Both the position numbers and the translations under genes were made by a program. Shown one piece after another: positions 1-10,432 of a stretch of 64,000 nucleotides of DNA (the stretch's first letter is position 1; every line of letters starts with the position of its first letter). The notes beneath the pieces are model-generated. The model was given only the letters and a program-made list of their open reading frames with translations. It did no database searches and had not been told where the DNA came from. The stretch lies in contig NC_062982.1 of NCBI RefSeq assembly GCF_023078275.1, forward strand, positions 4,166,501 to 4,230,500, read 5' to 3'. The DNA is from Leguminivora glycinivorella. Its lineage: Eukaryota; Arthropoda; Insecta; Lepidoptera; Tortricidae.

Positions 1-10
1 ATTAGTCTAA

Positions 11-134
11 GGGTCGGTTGCACCAAACCGTCCGTTATCGGATTTAGAGTTCGCAATTTTTTTGTATGGAATTTCCATAGACTTTTGCTGCGTGACTTTG
101 ACGTGCCTGTTAACTGTTGTTGATGCAATTGGAC
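11..134. mobile_element. MITE, GGGCCGGTTGCACCA family (copy 1)
   Basis: A diverged copy of the short inverted-repeat element seen more clearly at 6835-6957. It begins GGGTCGGTTGCACCAAACCG, has the TATGGAAnTTCCATAGAC core and ends near GATGCAATTGGACTTA. It is non-coding. The terminal match to the second copy and the shared core are the evidence; superfamily (PIF/Harbinger-like) is inferred from the TTA duplication of the other copy. Confidence 0.6.
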
Positions 135-606
135 TTAAATCAAGGTAATTCTTATAAAGATACTAGCAAATAACTATGCCTAGTTCCTATGATAAGCTAT
201 AATTTGGTACCTTTACTCGAGAACGTCACATATTCGTGTGTGTGAGTTTATGACGGTCGATAAAACTATTAAGTAATAGTAAACATGAGTTTGATGATAA
301 ATTGAGGAAATTCGGAGGTTTATCAAAGTTTTCATCAAAAAGGGTGTAGATGGGTAAAAATACAATTATTTTAAAGCCTAATAGTAATAGATACTACAAC
401 TAACTAGTAACTAGGTATGTTACACATTCAACACGTAATTTAGTTGTTTATTGGTTCTGTGAGAATATTTTGTCTCAGAGTTCTAAGCCACATTCAAATG
501 ATATTCATGCCTGAATATTCGATCAAAATTATCAAGCTGATGAACACATCAGAGTTCGTTTTGAATAGTATAGGGTGGTTTTATCTTAGCCTAAATATTT
601 ACAACT
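135..606. other. AT-rich stretch without recognised feature
   Basis: No open reading frame of note, repeat or hairpin that I could recognise. Confidence 0.5.
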
Positions 607-822
607 AAGGTACAGCGGGACAATTTCGACATTTTCGACTGGGGGTGACAAATGCAACTGATCCATTTTTTCCATGTTTTACAATGTTTGCATTATTAAT
701 TAGAGTGTCCACTGGTTATATATGGCACGCGTGTTGAGGGGATACATGTGGAACTCAACTTAATAGTGTAATAATGGATCAGTTACAATTGCCCCCAGTC
801 GAGATTTGTCCCGGTGTACCTT
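607..822. mobile_element. MITE with AAGGTACAsCGGGACAA termini
   Basis: The left end AAGGTACAGCGGGACAA is matched in inverted orientation by the right end AAGGTACACCGGGACAA. The similarity continues inward through CGACTGGGGG and AACTGATCCAT, so the arms are about 60 bp. The centre is AT-rich and non-coding. A fragment of one arm recurs at 44484-44530. Non-autonomous DNA element; superfamily unknown. Confidence 0.7.
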
Positions 823-1406
823 ACGTAAGTCATCATATAATAGAACTAATTACCTATACTCGCTTCTAAACGGTCTGGATCACTATTTAAAGGGACCATC
901 TTCTACCTTATTGTTTTAGTACGTTGACGATAAATTAAAAAACGCAACACATAGCCTTAAAAAACATCTGTTGAGATAGAGATACCGCCTAAATAGAAGA
1001 ATGTGGGAGGATTATTTAATTATGATCTAAACCTCAACATGTTTTTGAATATTAAAATAAATAAAATTTAGATCAATACTAGAGCTATTTAACTTGAGCC
1101 TGAATGATATTTTAAGAAAGCCACTCATAATAAAATTCATTTATTATGTACTCAGTCAGAAAATAAAAATTCCTCCTCAAAAGGGTATCGCTTCACCGAT
1201 TTTTCTAAAAATCTATACAACACTGTCGCCAAACAAGCATACCTTACAACGTGCTACGTCCTAGTGTAAAAAGTCCATTCAAAAACACGTAAAAACTACA
1301 GGTAAATGAACACTTCGCGCGCCCGAGCGACACGAACGCACCCTGTCGCGCCAGACGGCAACTGAACTGAGGATGAGAAGACAGCCGGCCAAAAACAAGT
1401 GACAAC
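823..1406. other. AT-rich stretch without recognised feature
   Basis: Nothing recognised beyond short AT-rich words; only minor reading frames that look like chance. Confidence 0.5.
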
Positions 1407-1975
1407 CGTTGACGCTATGTGCCGAATGAAACGCAGGCTTGCTCTGTCGCGCCACTGCAGGGTAAGTAGTCAAATGGACAAACGCTTACGGTGCTCTTAC
1501 ACGGGCAAGTCGGGCAACACAATTCCAAGCAATTTACATACCATTGCCACGTTTGCTCTATAGTAAGTTGGTGCTTATTGAACAAACGCGGCAATTGTAT
1601 TGCTCGTGTAACAGCACCCTTAGGGACCGTCCCCACTCAAGAGAAGCATGTCCTGAGGCGCGGAACGGACGTCCGCGCTACGCCGCCTGAATGTAATTTA
1701 AAAAACGTCTTCTCAGTACATTTTGTATAGGAAGGACGCGCAAGAGACGTCTCTTGGCGCGTCTTACGTCTTTCCTATACAAAATGTACTAAGGAGACAT
1801 TTTTTAAATTACATTTAGGCGGCGTGACGCGGACGTCCGTTCCACGCCTCAGGACATGCGTCTCTTGAGTGGGGACGGTCCCTTACAGTAATATCCCAAT
1901 CATAGCTAGCTCTCTCTATAGCTCTTTCGTATTGGCGCGACAAACCTGCGTTCCGATCGGCGTCTAGCGTCAACG
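1407..1975. mobile_element. Inverted-repeat element with CGTTGACGCTA ends, split by a foldback MITE
   Basis: The left arm (from 1407, CGTTGACGCTA, then ACGCAGG and TGTCGCGCCA) has an imperfect inverted partner ending at 1975 (TGGCGCGACAAACCTGCG, then TAGCGTCAACG). The arms resemble the GCCGAATG/TGTCGCGCC family seen at 4179, 21939 and 33387. The foldback element at 1623-1882 sits between the arms, so this is probably an older MITE broken by a younger one. Non-coding. Confidence 0.5.
1623..1882. mobile_element. Foldback MITE, GGGACCGTCCCC termini, TTA target duplication
   Basis: A nearly perfect palindrome. The left half starts GGGACCGTCCCCACTCAAGA and the right half is its reverse complement, ending TCTTGAGTGGGGACGGTCCC; the arms cover most of the 260 bp. 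It is flanked by TTA on both sides (1620-1622 and 1883-1885). A 3-bp TTA/TAA duplication is typical of PIF/Harbinger elements, so that superfamily is a reasonable inference. The transcript would form a long hairpin. Confidence 0.8.
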
Positions 1976-2182
1976 ATTACCATTCAGCTAGCCGGCTGAT
2001 AAGGAGAGCTGGCTACGCGTAAGTGGCTGTAATGTTGGCTACGTACCCAGGACCAGAGGGGGGTGGGTGGGGGAATGAATACGAACTAATTGACAAACAA
2101 AACTATTCGTATCATTATTCGTCCTTTGAGAACGTATAAAAGTGGAGTGAGCGTGTAATTTCGCTAGGTTCTTTCATTATGT

Positions 2183-2322
2183 TACAGTCAACCAATTGGA
2201 ACCCTAGGCCACTGTAGAACTATGTCACAGTGACGTTATAAATCAGATTGTAAGAAATCTCTTACTACTTGTCATTTTGACATGGTTGTAGAGTGGCCTA
2301 GGGTTCCAATTGGTAGACTGTA
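2183..2322. mobile_element. MITE, TACAGTCAACCAATTGG family
   Basis: Begins TACAGTCAACCAATTGGAA and ends with the inverted form TTCCAATTGGTAGACTGTA; the inner part carries ACTGTAGAAC and its inverted relatives. Other members are at 13036, 13390 and 29510. TA at both ends fits a Tc1/mariner-type target, which is inference from the termini only. Confidence 0.75.
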
Positions 2323-3181
2323 GGTGAGGAAAATGTTGAGGATGTTTATGGAACGGTGAATAGAGAATGTAATAGGAAAATTTGTTGATAGAGCTTTGAT
2401 ACAACTACTACCGTTTCTAAATCTACCTACTCATAATTATTAGGTCGTAGGGCTGCACACATCCAGTAGCGGCTTGCCCTAAAGTGCGCTTGTGCGGTGC
2501 ATTCCCAAAAATAATCACAATTAAACTATAGTAATACATCAATTATGGTACCTCAAATTAATGTATTATACTATATAAAAACTATCGCAAAAAGTCCAAT
2601 CAAACAATTACTCATATTTCTTAAAAGTTCATTATACAGTCTACATATCCCCTTCCTATACAATTTCATACGCACCGCGCTCAACGGAGCGCTTTGAATT
2701 GCGCTCCTATGGAGAAATATTCAGTACATTCTCTAATACGAAATTCAGTAAGAGCGAAAGAGAAGTTTAGTCATAGCTCCGCGCGTGAGACAGAAGATTA
2801 TGTATGAAATATTAGGTAAATCTGGAGCGCCGCTCCTATGGTCGAACACCACAGATCACATCATCGGTTATCAATACGCTACAGTCGTTGTTTGCCACCG
2901 AAGTGGTTTGATACAAAATAAACGTTACAAATATTAGGTAGTGCCACAAATTGATAATGTTTCTAACGAACATCGCTGTAACTTTAATTGCGCTTATTTA
3001 AAACTTTGCGTTGTAATAAAACTAAAGACCACAGGGAGGGTGAAATTAAATTTAAAACTAACTAGACTTTGTTAGCGTTTGAAATAACCCTTTTAAAAGT
3101 TTTCGAAGCTGTGATTTTCTTAAATTTAAATCTTTCTTTACGAGTTTACACTGCGGCCATTAGGGGTACAGATATTTTTTG
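2323..3181. other. Intergenic sequence
   Basis: AT-rich. The segment 2670-2830 contains two GAGCGC/GCTCCTATGG motifs that could be remains of a small inverted-repeat element, but I cannot define ends. Confidence 0.4.
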
Positions 3182-3196
3182 GATGATTTTTACTTA

Positions 3197-3372
3197 TCTT
3201 ATCTTAAATCTGCGGGGGCCCTTCCGGATACACTTCGACCCATCGGGATCTTTTGTGCAATTACCCCCTACGATCCTAAGATCCTTCAGATAATCAGGAG
3301 CTTCTCGACCATCTCTACGTATCGGATGATGAGGCTCATGGGTAGCTCTCTGAAGTCCTTTGGTAAAAGGTA
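3197..3372. mobile_element. Short retroposed insert with 15-bp target duplication
   Basis: A 176-bp segment, GC-richer than its surroundings, is bounded by identical 15-bp direct repeats GATGATTTTTACTTA at 3182-3196 and 3373-3387. A long target duplication is the mark of target-primed reverse transcription. The insert shows no tRNA-like head; it may be a 5'-truncated LINE end or a short retroposed transcript. Confidence 0.7.
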
Positions 3373-3387
3373 GATGATTTTTACTTA

Positions 3388-3665
3388 CCAATCTCTTCAG
3401 TTTTGATTTATGCGGCAAAATTTGTAACAAAAACATTGCTTACCTGTAACAAAAAAAAATATTGGTTAAAATACAATAAATAGGTGACAGAATGGACACG
3501 CCGCGGCGGACATGTCGTAGTTGTTAGCTCATTGAGCATACAGTTTTATGACATGACCTGCTGGTCGTTCGTTCGTACAGACATGGAAATGATGAGCGCG
3601 TAATGTGCGATACGAACGAGCGTTCATTTGTGGTGCACAAGTGTTTAAAGGACGCGACAGGCGTA
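3388..3665. other. Intergenic sequence
   Basis: Contains a run of A at 3450-3458 and palindromic GTTCGTTCGTAC-type words; otherwise nothing recognised. Confidence 0.4.
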
Positions 3666-4024
3666 GGGGAGACTGGGTATGGAAGTCACACGGGTTGGTT
3701 GTCACAGTGGCCATAAGTCATAAGTTATTTACAGATACAGTGCGAAAATAAATTAATTAATTGAGATGTCACAGATTTAACATAGGCGGTTTAGTAGTCC
3801 AAATATTCCTTCACAGAGTAGAAAGTCTGTTCATTTAGCCATTCAAATAATCTACTAACAACTAACCGAACGAGTGATTTAATTGACTGGTGTCAAAAGA
3901 TCGCTAAGCTATAGCCAAAGGCCAATATTTTTTGACACCGGTCAATGAACTTACTCGTGCGGTTAGTTGTCAGTCATGGCAGCTGTGACAACCAACCCGT
4001 GTGACTTCCATACCCGGTCTCCCC
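3666..4024. mobile_element. Inverted-repeat element with an inner hairpin
   Basis: Outer arms of about 44 bp (left 3666-3710, GGGAGACTGGGTATGGAAGT and on; right 3981-4024, its inverted copy). Between them a second inverted pair surrounds 3856-3974 (CTAACAACTAACCG ... CGGTTAGTTGTCAG, with GACTGGTGTCAAAA near the centre). This gives a two-level stem. Non-coding, probably a MITE inside another. Confidence 0.6.
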
Positions 4025-4178
4025 TATTCAGTACAACTCGCCCGGCATGTCCGGTCTTCTTACTTCCTATATCTGTGGTTTCAACAATGCTATTGGTTGA
4101 TTTCGAGACCTGTCTCAGCTCAGCTCATTTATACTTCAGTGGAAAAACTAAAATCCCTCTTGCGTAAGGCCTGGCCCC

Positions 4179-4321
4179 GTAGCCGAATGGCATTTCTACG
4201 ATGCGAAACGAAAACGAAACGCCGCGAAAGGTAGTCTGGCTCTGTCACGCCAATACGCCAGAGCGATAGAGATAGATGTCTACGAGCGTTTCGTTTCGTG
4301 GGCGTTTGTGCATTCGGCTAC
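4179..4321. mobile_element. MITE, GTAGCCGAATG family (copy 1)
   Basis: Begins GTAGCCGAATGGCATTT and ends GTGCATTCGGCTAC, with an inner block containing GGCTCTGTCACGCCAATACG and GAGCGATAGAGATAGA. Further copies at 21939-22087 (opposite orientation) and 33387-33508, and a related arm around 1407-1975. Confidence 0.75.
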
Positions 4322-4872
4322 TCACGCTGATTTAGACGGCGTGCGAACTCGCATTTTACCTACACTGAAGGCTGTTGAGGTTACATACAATTTTGCACAG
4401 CCATCAAATATCACAATGCAATAAACTCGTATGCGAGTTCTCGTACCTAAATGGGCCCAAAGTTCTCAACTTCTCACTCGTGGTTAGGAAGTAACTCATT
4501 AAATGTAAAAAAGGTTTTCTCAAATTAAGTACCTACCGATATTTTTAAGGGTATATATATATACGCGGAAAAGGTCGCTCATTAAGACCATGACTTTGGT
4601 TTTGCTGTTAAAAGCTATATTTTTAACACTTTACAAATGCTAATGCCTGCTTCAAAACAATTTGAAACATAATCTTGAAAAAAAAAAAAAAAAAACATTC
4701 ACTTACCTATATGTCATGATGACATTGATGACATGATACGCCTGATAGTTTTAATGACTTATTTAGACAAAATTATTATTTTATAACTTTGCTAGAAATT
4801 TCTCACAGACATTTATGAGAAAAAATATTTTACTATAAAAACGACGTTTCTTTACACTTATACGTCACACTG
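4322..4872. other. Intergenic sequence
   Basis: AT-rich, with a short TA run near 4554-4562 and a poly-A run at about 4678-4695. No coding signal seen. Confidence 0.5.
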
Positions 4873-5351
4873 GGGCATTTTCAGAATTTCGGTCCCCCCA
4901 ATTAGCAAAAGTTGTTAACAAAAACTAACTCACTGTCAGTTTTGTGACGACAAATCAGTCTAAAAATTTACACTTTTCACATTCAGAATGTAGATTATCG
5001 CTTAAAGTTTATGTAATTAACACAAAAATAATATTTTTATTGAAATTTCATGCTTAAGTAATTATCGCTTATTAATGGGGGGGTCCAACAGGCACTCTCT
5101 GGAAGAGGCCTTTACCCGAGAAGGGGTTCTGGCTTCGTAGAAATAGGAATATACTTAGTTTTATATTTATTATTAAATTGGAATTTATAAAAATAATGAC
5201 ATGACATATTAACAATTTTTATTCTAAGTAATGCATGTATATTCTTTTAAATGACACTGTATTGACATTCCGTTGATTGATGAGCAAGAAATAAAAGGCT
5301 TTTTTATTTATTTATTTATTTAATGGGGGGTCCCAAATTCTGAAAATGCCC
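4873..5351. mobile_element. MITE with GGGCATTTTCAGAATTT termini, interrupted by a LINE end
   Basis: The left terminus GGGCATTTTCAGAATTTCGG and the right terminus (CCCAAATTCTGAAAATGCCC) are inverted repeats. The same family is at 23423-23650 and 61916-62194. This copy is longer because the LINE fragment at 5087-5319 is inserted in its right half. Confidence 0.75.
5087..5319 (+). pseudogene. 5'-truncated LINE: last codons of ORF2, 3' UTR and (TTTA)n tail
   Basis: In frame from 5087 the sequence reads NRHSLEEAFTREGVLAS followed by TAG at 5138-5140. This resembles the extreme C-terminus of a LINE reverse transcriptase (LEEAF-type motif); an AT-rich 3' UTR and a TTTATTTATTTATTTA tail follow. The insert is flanked by TTAATGGGGGGGTCC on the left and TTAATGGGGGGTCC on the right, which is a target duplication from the host MITE. 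It is a dead-on-arrival copy. Confidence 0.75.
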
Positions 5352-6068
5352 ATTGACAGTGACATTTCCAATCCATAGCGTTGTGTTCTCAATCGCGCCG
5401 CAGGTGAAAAATAAAGGTATTTCAGAGTAAGAAATGTCGCTGAAAAGCCGAGCCTTTTCCTCGCACTAATCCGCCACTGAGACGACTTTTATCCCGTCGC
5501 ACGAATGCCGCCATATTGTCTTAACGGAAAGGGTAAAAGGAATGTTACACGTGCGGAAAATATACTTACATGTATGTACAAGGGGTTGAAAATATTATGA
5601 CGCCGAGTTCAATATTTTGATATAACAAGCTACTAGACTCTATAGTTGAATTTTCACAAGAAAGATTGTTTCGTAGTAACAGAAACCTGAATTTTCGAGT
5701 TTTTTAAAAATGTGAAGTAAAATACATTTTTAACGAGTGTAACCAAAACTGTCAAACGTATAGTGACATAATAGAACCTAAAAAACGTTTAATGTCAGTA
5801 GTCACTAACATGATAAATCATCTTTATTATGATTCACCTACTTTTATCAATTTTAAATGTCAGAAATTGACTTTTTTGAGTTCTATAGATTAACATGGAT
5901 AAAATGTTTTTTTGCGCTAATTAGTTAAAGGACTTTATAAACATTTTTTGTGATTTGCGAACTCGTAATAAAATATGGTAGTATGTTTTTTCGAAAATAT
6001 TATTGGACAGTACATTTTCAATATACAAATATCGACTTTAAACAAGGGTCAAGTAACACAATTATGTG
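5352..6068. other. Intergenic sequence
   Basis: AT-rich, nothing recognised. Confidence 0.5.
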
Positions 6069-6219
6069 AACATTGTTACTCAGCGGCAATACTTCCTTAT
6101 TGAACAGGCAATGGACGGCAAAGTGTCACTGTCCGGGACTATTGTCACTGTTGTGAAATAGGCCACTGATCCAAAGGTATTATACGGTATTATACGTATT
6201 GCCGCTGAGTGACAATGTT
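6069..6219. mobile_element. MITE with AACATTGTTACTCAGCGGCA termini
   Basis: The left end AACATTGTTACTCAGCGGCA is matched by the inverted right end (TGCCGCTGAGTGACAATGTT). The interior holds GGCACTGTCC-like words and is non-coding. A one-ended relative lies at 18796-18900 (TTACTCAGCGCCAATACTTCC, GTAGGCCACAGATC). Confidence 0.75.
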
Positions 6220-6535
6220 ACTTATCAATCCAGAAATGGGCAAATAATTTCAAGTGTCATATGATTGGTGCTAAAACTGACATTTTTCTTTGAAGAACTG
6301 CTTCAATCTCGAAAGTAGGCTAACTTTTACCTAGTACGCGGCTTTTTTCGTAGCACTACACTGTGATGTCTGTGATGTGTAGCAAGCCAGCGTAGTCAAC
6401 TAGTCATGTAGAGGAAATTATTCGTAGCACTTTCGTTATTCCAGCCCTACGCGCCCAGATTTGTAGCGTAGCGTGTGCAAGTTTGAAATATAGATCTATA
6501 TAAAAGACGGCACACCGCCTGCGTGACTCGTGCTA

Positions 6536-6591
6536 CACAACTACGGTAACACCAACTTTTTAGCAGACATTTTGAAAGACCGTAGTTGTGT
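6536..6591. repeat. Short hairpin ACACAACTACGGT
   Basis: ACACAACTACGGT at 6536-6548 and its reverse complement at 6579-6591 are separated by 30 bp. Possibly a very short MITE. Confidence 0.55.
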
Positions 6592-6630
6592 ATGACCAGC
6601 ATATTGATACAGGATAGGCAAATAAATCCA

Positions 6631-6831
6631 TACTAATATTATAAATGGGAAAGTGTGTCTGTTTGTTTATCCGTCTTTCACAACAAAACGGTGCGACGAA
6701 TTGACGCGATTTTTTAAGTGAAGATAGTTGAAGGGATGGAGAGTGACATAGGCTACTTTTTGTCTCTTTCTAACCCTCACATCTCTAAAATGGGAGTGGA
6801 AGTTTGTATGGAACATTCCGCAATTTTCAAA
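6631..6831 (+). mobile_element. TACTAATATTATAAATG element (Helitron/SINE-like), truncated
   Basis: Starts TACTAATATTATAAATGGGA and continues through GTGTCTGTTTGTTTATCCGT, GACGAATTGACGCGATTTTT and GGAGAGTGACATAGGCTACT, as in the fuller copies at 13107-13280 and 59712-59895. The usual end (CGCGGGCAAAAGCTAGT) is missing; a MITE begins at 6835. A non-autonomous element common in Lepidoptera, class not certain. Confidence 0.7.
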
Positions 6832-6834
6832 TTA

Positions 6835-6957
6835 GGGCCAGTTGCATCAACCACATTTGACAGACACATCGTCACGCAGAGAGGTCTATGGAACTTCCCA
6901 TACAATAAACTTTAACGAATGCCTTAGCGATGACAGACGGTTTGGTGCAACCGGCCC
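6835..6957. mobile_element. MITE, GGGCCrGTTGCAnCAAnC family (copy 2), TTA target duplication
   Basis: Inverted termini: GGGCCAGTTGCATCAACCAC on the left and, inverted, GGGCCGGTTGCACCAAACCG on the right. TTA flanks both ends (6832-6834, 6958-6960), as for PIF/Harbinger-type elements. It lies directly after, and probably in, the element at 6631-6831. Confidence 0.8.
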
Positions 6958-7246
6958 TTAGCCGCTAGCAAAAGGTAATAAAGAAATAATAAAGCGTAGT
7001 ATTGTAGTTAAAGCTAGTAATCTCCATTGCAAGCCAGTTAACAAGGCCCGTAAAGAGCACCCGCCGCGGAAACGCTGACAAAGTCCAAGTTAAAAGCCAA
7101 TTCATTATAACTGCGACTATTTGCATGAAAACGCAGTCAGGCGCAACGGGCGGTAGTAACTGTAAGTTAAGGTAGTAACGAGCAGTATTCGGAATTTCAC
7201 GAGTGATATAGTTGCGATATAGCTTACTGTGAAAAAAACATAATTT

Positions 7247-7410
7247 AAGAGTTTTGAATGATTCACGGTTATTTTCATTAGACTTATATTGACCGGGATA
7301 TACCTACATCGGGATATAATGATGCATGTAACTGAGTCGAAATATCGGGAGCTCGACAAAAATCAAAAAGGTAATCACGGTCTATATCTCGGTCAATATA
7401 AGTCTAATGA
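7247..7410. repeat. Inverted-repeat unit, GACTTATATTGACCGGGATAT family (copy 1)
   Basis: The left arm ATTAGACTTATATTGACCGG has an inverted partner ending TATATTGACCGAGATATAGA (read on the minus strand) at the right. Between them lie ATGATGCATGTAACTG, CGAAATATCGGGAGCTCG and CAAAAATCAAAAAGGTAATC. Larger members are at 53550-53872 and about 63112-63290. Confidence 0.65.
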
Positions 7411-7639
7411 CAACATAATTTGCATGAAAACGCAATGGCAAAGTTACAATACTTACAATTAGCATTATTCGAGACGAGATGAATTGTGTAGTGAAGAATA
7501 CAATAATCGCTTATAGTGAAAACAGTTTAAACACATGCCTATCGTGAATTCAAGATATGTCATGTGCTAGCGCAGCTACATAAACTGTCTTGATACGCTG
7601 ATAAAAAACATACATGGGAGCACAAACTGTCTTTACGCT

Positions 7640-8035
7640 GATAAAACATACTCCCGGTCCGCCGGCGAGCCGATCAGGGACGCTCCGGGCCTTCGGAAGC
7701 TCGGCCTTCGGCCTTCGCTGGGTTTATTTTATGAGCTCGGAACTTGGACCGGAGCAATGACCGTCGGGCTGTAGAACGCTCCCTCAATTTATTTTACTAT
7801 ATAGTAATCACAATGAATGTATTTATAAATGACAATATTTTTGGCAAGTGTAAAACACCACACTCTAAACCAGTTTCTAATAATAACGTCGACTTTACAA
7901 CTTTTTCCGTGTGCAAAATTTCAGCGCGCTCGGACCATTTTGAAATTTTTCAAAAAAAAAGTCGGCCATTTTGATTTTTTTTTAAAAACCTCGGGTGACA
8001 GGGACTCAACCTCCTTTGAAAGGACTTTGAATTGA
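7640..8035. repeat. GC-rich GGCCTTCGGCC repeat (copy 1)
   Basis: A GC island in AT-rich DNA with TCCGCCGGCGAGCCGATCAG, GGGACGCTCCGGGCC and palindromic CGGCCTTCGGCCTTCG. It is followed by CAGCGCGCTCGGACCA and AAGTCGGCCATTTTGA. The same order of motifs appears at 43366-44110 inside the large foldback element, so this is a dispersed family, not a CpG promoter. Confidence 0.6.
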
Positions 8036-8157
8036 TTTCATGTCTAGTGACACTGTTAACATTTTGCCAGTAATATTATTAAAAGTGCATTATTTACGAT
8101 GAGCACTATCGCAGTCGTATGGTTTTAAAAACGTTGAATAAGTATCAGGCGAGAGGC

Positions 8158-8370
8158 GCCACTTACAGCGATTATCGAGCGAACAATAACAATATTTCGC
8201 GGAATAAGTTGTGTCGCCAGTAAAGTACAGCGGCAGCCCGAAATGCGCTCCGTAGTTACAATGTAACGAGCCTGGTGAGGTGTGGCCACACTTTCAGCGA
8301 GTACCGAGCAAACAATAACAATATCTCGCGGAATAACTTGTGTCGTCAGTAAAGTACAACCACCTGAATA
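8158..8370 (+). repeat. Two direct ~85-bp repeats
   Basis: AACAATAACAATATTTCGCG and the following GTGTCGCCAGTAAAGTACA at 8180-8230 recur with a few changes at 8308-8357, about 125 bp downstream. The flanking words (GTAATATTATTAAAAGTG at 8070, GTAATCTTGTTAAAAGTG at 8390) are also related, so a larger unit was duplicated. Confidence 0.6.
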
Positions 8371-8744
8371 AAAGAATTAAAATCGTGCCAGTAATCTTGT
8401 TAAAAGTGAAAAAAAATATAGCTCACCCTATATTTATGTGTTATAACTAGGACCAAAAGAAGAAAATAACTGTCTGTACACATATTTAAAATCACATACA
8501 AGCAAGTAGTAAGTACAAAGCGCGAGAACTGAAAGCTATATTGAAAAATAACTGTCATATTGCTAAGTTCCAGTTGGTCCAGTTCAGTTGTACAAGTACA
8601 TGGATAAAGTTAATAATAAGAGTAATGTTCATATTATAGTAGAAAATCAGTTGTTCAGTTACATGACGAATGACGAATAGTTATTGTTCCGAACACAAAA
8701 CGCTGCCTCCTATCAGCCCGCTCATGCCACCCCGCCGCAACAGC

Positions 8745-8850
8745 CGCCACCGCCCCGCGGGCGTCCTGCCAGCAGGCTGCAGTGCCAAGTCCCGGGTTCG
8801 ATCCCGGCTGATGCACGGGATAATTGGAAGCCCGCCTGTACAATTTGTTG
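8745..8850 (+). mobile_element. SINE-like fragment with a tRNA B box
   Basis: CCCGGGTTCGATCCCGGCTG at 8790-8809 is a good RNA polymerase III B box in a GC-rich head. No complete cloverleaf can be drawn, so a tRNA-derived SINE is more likely than a functional tRNA. Confidence 0.45.
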
Positions 8851-8967
8851 AAGAACCCAGTAATGGAGTGCTTTAGGCAGATGTTTGTCACTTTAATGTG
8901 TTGTCATTTGGGTGTTTTTTATGGAGAGATAAAAAATTGTGACTTGAAAAGTTTTTGCACGGTTTAG

Positions 8968-9080
8968 ATGTGTTTCTCGCCTAGGCCATAATTTAACCCA
9001 TATCCCACAGATTACGACACCCACGGGAAGAAAGGGGGTGGAGAAATTCTTAACCACCACCTTTCTTACGTCACCACACA
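8968..9080 (-). mobile_element. Fragment of the GGGATACAGGCGTGATTGTATG LINE/SINE family
   Basis: Contains TAACCCATATCCCACAGATT, CGACACCCACGGGAAGAAAG and GGTGGAGAAATTCTTAA, the same blocks as in 55490-55745 and 56237-56490. Only the distal part of the family is present here. Confidence 0.65.
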
Positions 9081-10109
9081 AAAAGGAAAAAGTTAAAGAA
9101 AGAAAACTAACTAGCTCTATTAATAATGTGTGAACCTTCCTTAGAAATCTATATTATTTATGGTCATGGTTCGTTAATATTTCTTGTATGTGGGCAGCTT
9201 TTGCACATTGTAATCTTTCCTCAGTCACCCGTTGACCACGAATGCTGTAAAGTGTTCGAAACGTCGGGATGAATTGTAAATTCATTATACGCGATATAAT
9301 TCGTTTCCATAGTTTTATTTCATGACAAAGAAAAAGTATGAAAAATGTAGCAGTAAAGAAATATGACAAAAATGTATAGTACATGACCCAGAAGCATATG
9401 TACACATATTATGAAAGGTATTTGAATGATCTACAAGATTTTTTAAGAAAACTTTTGTCTAAGATAAATATTTTTCAAGATATGGAGCAATGTATGAAGC
9501 AAAAAGTGGGGGAAAACGATTTTTAAAAAATTAACAGTTTTTAGGAGCTCATACCTAGATAATAGTTGAGAATAGAAAAAAGTTTCTAGATCAAAGTTAT
9601 AGAGAATTTTATAAGCTTTCAAGGTGTAGTAAACCGAAATTTCGTATGACGCAAAGTTTTTGAAATATGAGCAAAAAACCAAAAAATGGGACCTTTTTTT
9701 CATCCCCCCTCTTCGAGCTCACGTCCAAAGTCCGAGGACTTTTAGTATGTATGTCTTCTGACTACCCTTAACAACATCCCGTAGTGAAACTTTCTGCTTT
9801 CGGCCTTTCCATCTAGGATCGTTCGTTGACCAAGCTATAGGTAAAAATAAGTATTCTAATGTGATATTTTCACATCCCTTAAAGGTTTCTTTGACGTTTA
9901 TTTAATAATTATAGTTTATACTTTAGCTTTTTAGCAAAAGATAGAAAATAAATACATGAAGAAGTAGAAACTTCATAATAGCTTGTTAGGGCATCGTCTG
10001 TTTTAATATAAATATAAAGAGCGCATCATTAAAATGCTACGCTGATGGGTTCAGAACGCCGGTGTTTTCGTATTTTCAAGCATTTTATACCTACTGAAAT
10101 ATAGTTTAC
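9081..10109. other. Intergenic sequence
   Basis: Holds one dispersed-repeat word (GTTCGAAACGTCGGGATGAA at 9255-9274, with TACGCGATATAAT) that I recognise from lepidopteran repeats. The rest is AT-rich with chance reading frames. Confidence 0.45.
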
Positions 10110-10270
10110 AAGCCATGTTATAATATACGTTTTATTTTAAATAATAAATGTAATGTACTGTTTAAAACAGTCGAAAAAGGTGATACAATTTGTCTTTTAC
10201 ACTGTCACGTAATTTATACCCTTTTTCTGTAAATAAAATATTGTTTGTTTGTTTGTTTGTTTTGTTTGTA
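10110..10270 (+). mobile_element. LINE 3' UTR with (TTTG)n tail
   Basis: AATAAATGTAATG... leads to CTGTAAATAAAATATTGTTT and a TTTGTTTGTTTGTTTG run. A polyadenylation-like AATAAA followed at once by a simple repeat is the usual end of many insect LINEs. The coding part is missing. Confidence 0.5.
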
Positions 10271-10359
10271 CTTTTGCTAGTTTGCCGTCTGTATATCTGT
10301 CATTAACATTATCATTACATTTATTAACTAACTAACTTAACTAACATCGGTCAAAAATC

Positions 10360-10432
10360 CCCCCCCCCCTGCGCCATCCCAGGCGCAAAAGGTGCCCAAC
10401 ACGCTCGCAGCATTGCCACGCTGAATCGCGAT
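10360..10432 (-). pseudogene. LINE ORF2 C-terminal remnant (IQRGNAASVLGTF)
   Basis: On the minus strand this reads RFSIAIQRGNAASVLGTF and on into CAWDGAG. The QRGNAASVLGT block is a conserved C-terminal signature of a family of lepidopteran LINE reverse transcriptases (recognised from memory, not searched). A related block is at 37142-37222. Only a scrap of about 24 codons remains, next to a C homopolymer (10361-10370). Confidence 0.65.

Noticed and set aside
7744..8035. Plus-strand frames of 68-76 codons
   Set aside because: They lie in the GC-rich repeat and its A-rich tail, with no conserved protein between the two copies.
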